A DNA stretch of 5,710 bases from Chloroflexota bacterium (GTDB lineage Bacteria; Chloroflexota; UBA6077; JACCZL01). Positions 1 to 4,376 of the stretch are shown piece after piece. Positions within the stretch are counted from its first letter, which is position 1, and the number at the start of each line of letters is the position of its first letter. Location of the stretch: contig JACCZL010000077.1 of NCBI GenBank assembly GCA_013695975.1, positions 1 through 5,710 on the forward strand, written 5' to 3'. Under the pieces are notes generated by a model, which worked only from the letters and a program-made list of their open reading frames with translations, had not been told where the DNA came from and did no database searches. The position numbers and the translations under genes are program-made.

Positions 1-6
1 GGGTGA

Positions 7-26
7 GGGCGCGATAAATCGCGCCC
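7..26. repeat. Perfect 9-bp palindrome (interspersed-repeat-like; possible phasin terminator)
   Basis: GGGCGCGAT (7-15) and ATCGCGCCC (18-26) are perfect reverse complements separated by AA, and are followed by CCTACGG. The structure could form a very stable hairpin about 43 bases past the phasin stop codon. No T-run follows it on either strand, so an intrinsic terminator of the usual kind is doubtful. The 'palindrome plus CCCCTACGG' layout resembles short dispersed intergenic palindromes that I recall from Chloroflexota and other high-GC genomes. That resemblance is from memory, not from a search. Confidence 0.6.
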
Positions 27-68
27 CTACGGAGCCAGCCGGGTTAGAGCCTACGGTGTCTGCCGAGC

Positions 69-425
69 CTACTTGCCCTTTGGGCGGTTGGACTGGGCCA
101 GGTTCTCCACCGACCGGAGGTTGGTGCGGAAGGCTTCGAGGGCGGCCTCCTGGGCCTGGCGGGCGGCGTCGGCCCACTGCTGCATCATGGCGCGGTTGCT
201 GTCGCCGGCGGCCCCGGCCATCGAAAGGCCGGCCTGGAGGGCAGCGTTCTGCATCTCGAAGGTCGCCTGCAGGGCGGCCTCGGTGCCGCTGGCCCAGGCC
301 GAGATGACCTTGCGGCCAGCCTCCTGGGCGCCCTCGGCGGTCTGGCGGGTCGCCTCGGCGGCAGCGCGGACCCCTTCATTCGCGGCGTTGGCGACGTTAC
401 GGGACTGATCGGACGGCGTTGACAT
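69..425 (-). CDS. Phasin-like PHA granule-associated protein
   Basis: An Ala-rich (about 25%), Cys-free, 118-residue protein that appears almost entirely alpha-helical. Residues 10-110 form long amphipathic stretches rich in Ala, Gln, Glu and Arg, with sparse aromatics (Trp44, Phe56, Trp84, Phe99), ending in a basic NRPKGK tail. Phasins coat polyhydroxyalkanoate granules and control their size and number. This size, composition and lack of a signal peptide fit that family. The main support is its position divergent to phaE-phaC with a shared control region. I chose the ATG at 425 because GGAGGT (434-439) lies 8 bases upstream. In-frame ATGs at 446 (preceded by GAGGGG) and 470 are possible but add an unhelical basic leader. 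It is cytoplasmic and expected on the granule surface. A generic helical apolipoprotein-like protein cannot be excluded by sequence alone. Confidence 0.8.
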   Translation of the reverse strand: MSTPSDQSRNVANAANEGVRAAAEATRQTAEGAQEAGRKVISAWASGTEAALQATFEMQNAALQAGLSMAGAAGDSNRAMMQQWADAARQAQEAALEAFRTNLRSVENLAQSNRPKGK

Positions 426-433
426 CGGGACAG

Positions 434-439
434 ACCTCC
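434..439 (-). promoter_or_regulatory. Ribosome-binding site deciding the phasin start
   Basis: GGAGGT on the minus strand, 8 bases before the ATG at 425. It favours the 118-residue form over the two upstream in-frame ATGs. Confidence 0.7.
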
Positions 440-478
440 ATCGCATCGTGTCACCCCTCAGGAGGTGCATCTATAGAC

Positions 479-508
479 AGTATGCACATAGATGTGCCGT
501 TTTGTCAA
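479..508 (-). promoter_or_regulatory. Sigma70-type promoter for the phasin gene
   Basis: On the minus strand a perfect -35 TTGACA (508-503) is followed after 18 bases by a -10-like CATACT (484-479, four of six consensus matches). This predicts a transcript start near 472 and a leader of about 47 bases before the chosen phasin ATG. The spacer contains most of the GCACAT-AG-ATGTGC palindrome, so a protein bound there would be expected to block polymerase. The -35 box is perfect. The -10 box is the weaker part of the call. Confidence 0.6.
484..497. promoter_or_regulatory. Candidate operator palindrome GCACAT-AG-ATGTGC
   Basis: A perfect 6-2-6 inverted repeat. It lies between the -35 and -10 boxes of the phasin promoter, centred about 18 bases upstream of the predicted phasin start. 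It also sits 4 bases upstream of the phaE -35 box, centred near -46 of that start. A related motif sits beside it: the 8-bp palindrome TCTATAGA (470-477), which shares ATAGATG with it on the minus strand, at the predicted phasin start point. The known precedent is PHA-responsive repressors of the PhaR type, which bind TGC-rich dyads over phasin promoters. No phaR-like gene is visible here, so the binding protein is unknown. Confidence 0.55.
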
Positions 509-530
509 AGGTGGGGCCTCCTGCTATGAT
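502..530 (+). promoter_or_regulatory. Sigma70-type promoter for phaE-phaC, with extended -10
   Basis: TTGTCA (502-507, five of six matches) is followed after exactly 17 bases by TATGAT (525-530, five of six). TGC just before the -10 box makes it an extended -10 element (TGCTATGAT). The predicted start is near 537, about 48 bases before the phaE start codon. Its -35 box lies on the same bases as the phasin -35 box on the other strand, so polymerase should not be able to occupy both promoters at once. Confidence 0.75.
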
Positions 531-551
531 GATCGTGGGCGCGTTGATCTC

Positions 552-565
552 GGTCAGACCTGACC
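552..565. promoter_or_regulatory. Second 6-2-6 palindrome GGTCAG-AC-CTGACC in the phaE leader
   Basis: A perfect inverted repeat between the predicted transcript start and the phaE ribosome-binding site. It contains the nested dyad GGTC-A-GACC (552-560), the core spacing used by FadR-type GntR regulators, though the flanking T/A of that consensus is missing. It may be a roadblock operator or a small RNA hairpin next to the ribosome-binding site. No regulator of that family is encoded in the window. Confidence 0.4.
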
Positions 566-568
566 ACG

Positions 569-574
569 AGGAGG
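569..574 (+). promoter_or_regulatory. Ribosome-binding site for the TTG start of phaE
   Basis: AGGAGG lies 10 bases before the TTG at 585. It supports use of the rare TTG initiator, because no ATG or GTG in frame fits the conserved N-terminus better. Confidence 0.7.
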
Positions 575-584
575 ACCAGCCGCG

Positions 585-1007
585 TTGAGCAACCCACCTG
601 AACAGCCTACCAGACTCTCCCTGGCGCCTGACCCGTTCGAGTTCTGGCGCCAGATCTACGAGGCCAACGAGCGGGCCTGGAACGCCTCGCTCGAGCGGGC
701 TATGGGCACGCCGGCGTTTGCCGAGGCCCAGGGCAAGCTGCTCGAGACGATCCTGTCCGCCCAGAAGACGGCCCGCGACAGTATGCGGACCTACCTCGAA
801 ACGATCAACGTCCCGACCCGCGAGGACATCGCCCGCCTGGGCGAAATGATCGCCGCGCTCGAGGAGAAGATCGACCAGCTTGACGATCGCCTCGAGGCGC
901 GTCTCGAGCGTTTCGAGGCGGCACTGGACCGCGCGGTCGCCCGCGCTGGCGTCGAGGCACGGGCGAGCGGCGATGGGCGGGCCCGATCGCGGGCCAAGGC
1001 GGGCTGA
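585..1007 (+). CDS. phaE: PHA synthase accessory subunit, short PhaE/PhaR-type
   Basis: A 140-residue partner of the class III/IV PHA synthase; such subunits form a complex with PhaC and are needed for full polymerase activity. Residues 16-55 carry a DPFEFW...YEANERAW...GTPAFAEAQGK segment of the kind seen at the start of phasin/PhaE/PhaR proteins. Residues 76-95 (NVPTREDIARLGEMIAALEE) match the conserved C-terminal segment of PhaE-like proteins and lead into a coiled coil at about 80-122. The tail is basic (GRARSRAKAG). Classical PhaE proteins are about 350 residues, so this one is much shorter and nearer in size to Bacillus PhaR. It starts with TTG behind AGGAGG, and its stop lies only two bases before the phaC ATG, so the two are almost certainly co-transcribed and translationally coupled. 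It could also be called a phasin-family protein. Confidence 0.82.
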   Translation: MSNPPEQPTRLSLAPDPFEFWRQIYEANERAWNASLERAMGTPAFAEAQGKLLETILSAQKTARDSMRTYLETINVPTREDIARLGEMIAALEEKIDQLDDRLEARLERFEAALDRAVARAGVEARASGDGRARSRAKAG

Positions 1008-1009
1008 CG

Positions 1010-2092
1010 ATGGCTACTGATCTGCGCTCCCCGCTGCCCTCTCCATGGGCCGCCGCGGACAGCGTCTGGACGGCAAACGAGCGGTCGCTCGACGTGGCCC
1101 GGGCCGTCCTTGGCGCCCGCGACGCTCCGGTCGGCACGACCCCGAAAGAAGTGGTCTGGCGCAAGAACAAGGCCTGTCTCTACCGCTACCTCCGCGCGAT
1201 GCCGGCCACCCAGCAGACCCCGGTCCTCCTGGTCTTGCCGCTGATCAACCGCGCCTACATCCTCGACTTGCGGCCCGGGGCGAGCTTCGTCCAGTCTCTT
1301 CTTGGCCGCGGGTTCGACGTGTTCCTGCTCGACTGGGGCATCCCGGGCGATGAGGACCGCAATCTCGACATCGAGACGCTGGTCACGCGCTACCTGCCCC
1401 GGGCTGTCCGCAAAGCGCGCCAGGCCGCGGGCGTCGCGGAGCTGACGATGCTCGGCTACTGCATCGGCGGCGCCCTGGTCGCGTGCTACACCGCGCTCTA
1501 TCCCGACGCGATCAAGAACCTGGTCCTGTTCACCGCTCCGATCACCTTCGCCGAGAGCGGCAAGTTCGGGTCCTGGACGGCCAAGAACGCCTTCCCGATC
1601 GACGAGCTCGTCGAGGTCTTCCCGACCGTGCCGGGCTCGATGCCGGATCTCGGCTCGAAGATGCTCAACCCCCTGCCGAGCACCGTCGGCACCTACGTCC
1701 GCCTCTGGGACAAGCTGGGCGACGAGAGCTTCGACGTCGCCGGCTGGCAGGCGATGTATCGCTGGGTCAACGAGGGGGTGCCCTTCCCGGGCGCCGCCTT
1801 CCGGCAGTGGATCAAGGAGTTCTACCGCGAGGACAAGCTGGCCAGGGGCACCCTCGAATTCGACGGCCGGCGGGTCCTCCTCGGGAATATCCGCTGCCCG
1901 GTCCTCAACGTCGCCGCGTCGGCCGACGCCATCGCCCCGCGCTCGACGACCGGCTCGACGCTCTCACTCGTCGGCAGTGCAGACAAGCAGGAGCTGCTGG
2001 TAAAGGGCGGTCACGTCGGAATCGTGGTCGGGCGGGCCGCGAGCAACGACCTCTGGCCCAAAGTCGCGGACTGGCTCGAGCGCCACGACTGA
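1010..2092 (+). CDS. phaC: Polyhydroxyalkanoate synthase catalytic subunit, class III/IV
   Basis: Polymerises (R)-3-hydroxyacyl-CoA into polyester, releasing CoA, at the surface of growing granules. The 360-residue length matches class III/IV PhaC (about 355-362) and not the roughly 560-600-residue classes I and II. It is an alpha/beta-hydrolase fold. The lipase-like box GYCIGG puts the nucleophile at Cys151. ASADAIAP supplies the acid Asp306, and KGGHVGIVVG the base His335, completing a Cys-Asp-His triad. Other family marks are PLINRAYILDLRPG (77-90), the FDVFLLDWG strand (102-110) and LVLFTAPITF after the nucleophile. The ATG follows phaE by two bases, with AAGG about 10 bases upstream. The last 82 bases overlap, antisense, the end of the lysR gene. 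The reading frame and active site look intact, so I expect a working enzyme. Confidence 0.97.
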   Translation: MATDLRSPLPSPWAAADSVWTANERSLDVARAVLGARDAPVGTTPKEVVWRKNKACLYRYLRAMPATQQTPVLLVLPLINRAYILDLRPGASFVQSLLGRGFDVFLLDWGIPGDEDRNLDIETLVTRYLPRAVRKARQAAGVAELTMLGYCIGGALVACYTALYPDAIKNLVLFTAPITFAESGKFGSWTAKNAFPIDELVEVFPTVPGSMPDLGSKMLNPLPSTVGTYVRLWDKLGDESFDVAGWQAMYRWVNEGVPFPGAAFRQWIKEFYREDKLARGTLEFDGRRVLLGNIRCPVLNVAASADAIAPRSTTGSTLSLVGSADKQELLVKGGHVGIVVGRAASNDLWPKVADWLERHD

Positions 2093-2964
2093 TCGCGGAG
2101 CAAGTGAAGAAAGGCGCGGGCCGGGCCGCCGGGCCCGGCCCCGCGTCGATGGATGGCGACGATGGCCCGCCGGACGGTCGGCGCATCGACGATCGACACA
2201 GCCGCGAGCGTGTCCAGGGCGATCTCCCGCGCCACTGCCACTCTCGGTAGCAGCGCCACGCCGAGGCCTTCTTCGACCATCTTCTTCGCCGCCTCGATGT
2301 TATCGAGCTCCATCACCGTCATCGGGTCCAGGCCCGAGCCGCGGAACAGCCCGCGAGTCAGCTCGTAGTAGCTCGACGTGCGGTCGAACAGGACCAGACC
2401 GGCCAGAGCGACCTCGGCCAGGCTGACAGCGGCTCGCTCGAAGAACGGATGGCTCGGGTGGACCACCAGGACCAGCTCATCCTCATAGCAGGGCTGAACC
2501 TCGACCTCGGGATGCTCCAGACTCCGGACGAGTCCGATCTGGACCTGGTCGGCGAGCAGCATGCCCAGGATCTCCTCCGAGTGATCGGTCCGCACCGAGA
2601 TGGCGACCCCGGGGTAGGCCGTCGTGAACTGCTTGAGCACCCCAGGCAAGTAGTAGGTGCTGACGGCCGGCGCGGCGCCGATGAGGAGCGTGCCCGAGCG
2701 GACGGCGCGGAGGTCCCGCAGGGCCGTCTCGCCATCCCGGACGGCCTGGACGACCTGGGCCGCGTGGGGGAGCAGCTCGCGACCGGCGTCGGTCAGCCGG
2801 ACGCCGCGTGTCGAGCGGATCACGAGCTGCTCGCCGAGCAGCGCTTCGAGCGCGCGCAGGCGTCCCGAGACTGACGGCTGAGTCAGGAACAGGCTCTCGG
2901 CCGCCCGGGTGACGCTCCCGTAGCGGGCGATTTCGAGGAACGTCTCGAGCAGCTCAGTCTGCAT
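2011..2964 (-). CDS. LysR-type transcriptional regulator
   Basis: A 317-residue DNA-binding regulator with the standard layout. The N-terminal winged helix-turn-helix spans about 1-60, with ARYGSVTRAAESLFLTQPSV forming the recognition region. A linker helix follows (about 60-90), then a periplasmic-binding-protein-like effector domain (about 91-288) with the typical DELVLVVHPSHPF and MVEEGLGVALLP segments. The effector is unknown. The start follows the usual LysR N-terminus (MQTELLETFLEIA), and the ATG lies inside the last codons of the LeuA-like gene (11-base overlap), so the two are probably translationally coupled. There is no clear ribosome-binding site of its own. The conserved domain ends at about residue 290. 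The remaining 27 residues, an unusual Ser/Arg/Thr-rich tail, are encoded wholly on the antisense strand of phaC. By position it may control the isocitrate lyase cluster, the PHA genes, or both. Confidence 0.93.
   Translation of the reverse strand: MQTELLETFLEIARYGSVTRAAESLFLTQPSVSGRLRALEALLGEQLVIRSTRGVRLTDAGRELLPHAAQVVQAVRDGETALRDLRAVRSGTLLIGAAPAVSTYYLPGVLKQFTTAYPGVAISVRTDHSEEILGMLLADQVQIGLVRSLEHPEVEVQPCYEDELVLVVHPSHPFFERAAVSLAEVALAGLVLFDRTSSYYELTRGLFRGSGLDPMTVMELDNIEAAKKMVEEGLGVALLPRVAVAREIALDTLAAVSIVDAPTVRRAIVAIHRRGAGPGGPARAFLHLLRDQSWRSSQSATLGQRSLLAARPTTIPT
2115..2145. other. Strong GC hairpin between phaC and the lysR core
   Basis: A 10-bp stem (2118-2127 with 2132-2141, loop GCCG) is extended by three more pairs past a one-base bulge, 22 bases after the phaC stop codon. 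On the plus strand no T-run follows, so it is at best a weak terminator for phaEC. On the minus strand TTTCTT (2112-2107) follows directly, which is more terminator-like, yet it lies inside the lysR reading frame and encodes the residues RGAGPGGPARAF. It could slow or end transcription from both sides where the operons collide. Confidence 0.45.
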
Positions 2965-4120
2965 GGGCGACTCGACTCAGGATCGCGCGGAGGTCGGCGT
3001 CCGAGACGCGGTCGCTGAAGCTGGCCAACTGGGCGTAGCGTGCGAACGCGGCGTCCCGGGCCGGCGGGGCCAGAATCACGCCCAGCTCGGCGAGGCGCCG
3101 CTCGAAGGCCGGTCGCGAGCGGGCCTCGCCTTCAGCCGGATGGTCGGTCGCCCGCGGCGGGCGGGTCGTCGGCCCGTCCTCGGCCCCGTTCGCCGTCCAT
3201 CCGAGGCCCCTCCAGGCGTCCGTGTCCCGGGTGGCGCTGGCACCGTCGACCAGCGCGTTCGAGCCGACGATCGGCTTATTTGGAGGGACGGGGAGACCGG
3301 TCCGCGCGGCAACGAGCTGGCTGACTCGACGCAGATCGGCTGTCGCGATCGGGCGAGCGAGCTTCCAGTCGTGGCCGGGCAGGGCAGCCACGGCGACCAG
3401 CTCCTCGATCGGCGTGACCCCCAGGGCCGGTCCAATCCCGTTCACGCACGTTTCGACCTGTTGGGCCCCCGCCGCCAGGGCGGCCAGGGCGTTCGCCAGG
3501 GCTAGCCCGAGCCGATTGGAGCAGCGAACCGCCACCCGGACCTGCCGTCCATCCAGCGCGGCGCGGACCTCTCGGACAAGAGTGTCGACGTCGCGCGGGA
3601 GGGCCCAGCCCCGATCGACGAGCGCCAGGGTACGCGCGCCGGCGCCTGCCGCGGCGGCCAGCGCTTCGACCACACTTGCCCGCGGCGCGAGGGTGGCGTC
3701 CAGGAGCGTAAGCTGGACGTCCCAGGTGTAGCCGAGGGCGACCCGAATGAGGCGCTCGAGTTGGCGCGAGTCGGACTGGTCGCGCAGTGCGATGCAGACG
3801 TTCAAACGACTCGAGGCGAGCCGTCGCACGCCATCGCCGCAGCACACCAGCTCGGCGCGATCGGCGCTCGAGCTGGCGACCAGGACGGGGCCACGCAGCT
3901 CGCGTAGCCGCTCGGCCAGCTCAGCATCATCGGGCCGGAGCCCGGGCCGTCCGATCTCGACCGCGTCGACGCCGAGGTCTGCCAGCGCCTCAGCCACCTC
4001 CGCGCGATCGGCGGGCGTGCCGACGACCCGCGGGCTAGCGAAGCCGTCGACCGGTGTCCTATCGCACAGCCGTACCGGGTCCGCGGTCACCAGACCGGCC
4101 CGTCGTCGTTGACGCGCCAT
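2954..4120 (-). CDS. 2-isopropylmalate synthase-like (DRE-TIM) protein, probably catalytically inactive
   Basis: A 388-residue protein related along its whole length to LeuA-type synthases, which condense acetyl-CoA with a 2-oxoacid. Family marks include ADLGVDAVEIGRPG (47-60), LGLALANALAALAAGAQQVE (204-223), NGIG (227-230), PPNKPIVGSNAL (279-290) and the LeuA-type subdomain FERRLAELG...AFARYAQLA...VSDADL (339-377). It lacks the C-terminal leucine-feedback domain. The active site has decayed. The TLRDGEQ motif reads TPVDGFA (22-28), keeping only Asp25 as a possible ligand and losing the catalytic Arg. The metal-binding HTHDD reads RCSNR (199-203). The Asn of NGIGERAGN is Val235, and the later HSSGIH segment is missing. 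The frame is open and unbroken, which argues for retention as a pseudoenzyme. It overlaps the regulator gene by 11 bases. It might sense acetyl-CoA or an oxoacid, or use different chemistry; both are inference. Confidence 0.82.
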   Translation of the reverse strand: MARQRRRAGLVTADPVRLCDRTPVDGFASPRVVGTPADRAEVAEALADLGVDAVEIGRPGLRPDDAELAERLRELRGPVLVASSSADRAELVCCGDGVRRLASSRLNVCIALRDQSDSRQLERLIRVALGYTWDVQLTLLDATLAPRASVVEALAAAAGAGARTLALVDRGWALPRDVDTLVREVRAALDGRQVRVAVRCSNRLGLALANALAALAAGAQQVETCVNGIGPALGVTPIEELVAVAALPGHDWKLARPIATADLRRVSQLVAARTGLPVPPNKPIVGSNALVDGASATRDTDAWRGLGWTANGAEDGPTTRPPRATDHPAEGEARSRPAFERRLAELGVILAPPARDAAFARYAQLASFSDRVSDADLRAILSRVAHAD

Positions 4121-4127
4121 TCGCCCA

Positions 4128-4136
4128 ATCGTAGCA
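4128..4136 (-). promoter_or_regulatory. Possible extended -10 promoter giving a leaderless transcript
   Basis: TGCTACGAT on the minus strand (4136-4128) differs by one base from the TGCTATGAT of the phaE promoter. It ends seven bases before the LeuA-like ATG at 4120, so a start at the usual distance would fall on or next to that ATG. This would explain why the gene has no ribosome-binding site. No convincing -35 box is visible, which extended -10 promoters can tolerate. It would allow the LeuA-like and lysR genes to be expressed separately from isocitrate lyase. Confidence 0.4.
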
Positions 4137-4212
4137 CCGGCCCGCGGAACCGGCCACTTGCCATCGGGGGTGTCTCGTTGTGCTGGGTGGGTTGAGGGGT
4201 TGCGGCTCCGCG

Positions 4213-4365
4213 CTATTCGTGCTCGTGGTCACGCGGGCAGGGATCGGGGCACTCGCAGGGAACGGCCCAGCTAATCCCGTCGGTGGCCGTGGCCCGAGCT
4301 GGGCCGTCGATCCCACCATGCAGCTCGATGCTGTCAGTGGCCGCGGTGGATGTGTTGTCTGGCAT
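4213..4365 (-). CDS. Small protein (50 residues) with a Cys/His-rich C-terminus, unknown function
   Basis: I do not recognise the family. The reading frame starts with ATG at 4365 and ends with TAG at 4213. AGGAGGA (4376-4370) lies five bases upstream and overlaps the TAG stop codon of isocitrate lyase, which argues strongly for a translated, coupled gene. About three quarters of third codon positions are G or C. The first 35 residues are polar, acidic and low in complexity (MPDNTSTAATDSIEL, then GGIDGPARATATDG). The tail reads WAVPCECPDPCPRDHEHE, giving a C-x-C-x3-C-x3-H-x-H pattern (Cys37, Cys39, Cys43, His47, His49) suited to binding a metal ion. No signal peptide or membrane segment is visible. 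Possible roles are a metal-binding accessory of the neighbouring metal-dependent enzyme or a modified peptide precursor. No maturation enzyme is seen here, so the latter is weak. Confidence 0.62.
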   Translation of the reverse strand: MPDNTSTAATDSIELHGGIDGPARATATDGISWAVPCECPDPCPRDHEHE

Positions 4366-4369
4366 CTCG

Positions 4370-4376
4370 TCCTCCT
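4370..4376 (-). promoter_or_regulatory. Ribosome-binding site of the small gene, overlapping the aceA stop codon
   Basis: On the minus strand the bases TAGGAGGACGAG precede the ATG. The first three are the isocitrate lyase stop codon and also supply the start of the AGGAGGA Shine-Dalgarno sequence, a typical arrangement for translational coupling. Confidence 0.7.

Noticed and set aside
47..72. Direct repeat GAGCCTAC at 47-54 and 65-72
   Set aside because: Eight bases with two copies, one running into the phasin stop; too short to distinguish from chance in this composition.
426..470. Longer phasin starting at ATG 470 or 446
   Set aside because: The GGAGGT before ATG 425 and the phasin-like N-terminus there fit better. 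The 446 start is not fully excluded.
1483..2250. 255-codon plus-strand open frame inside phaC
   Set aside because: Arg/Gly/Pro-rich translation in a shifted frame of a clearly real phaC; a high-GC shadow.
2963..3505. 180-codon plus-strand open frame opposite the LeuA-like gene
   Set aside because: Arg/Gly-rich shadow with no recognisable domain; the minus-strand protein has conserved family segments throughout.
4201..4216. GCGGCTCCGC hairpin after the small gene as a terminator
   Set aside because: Only a four-pair stem with a two-base loop and no T-run.
4059..4319. 86-codon minus-strand open frame spanning the gap before the LeuA-like gene
   Set aside because: It lacks a ribosome-binding site and overlaps the better supported 50-residue gene in another frame; composition is low-complexity.
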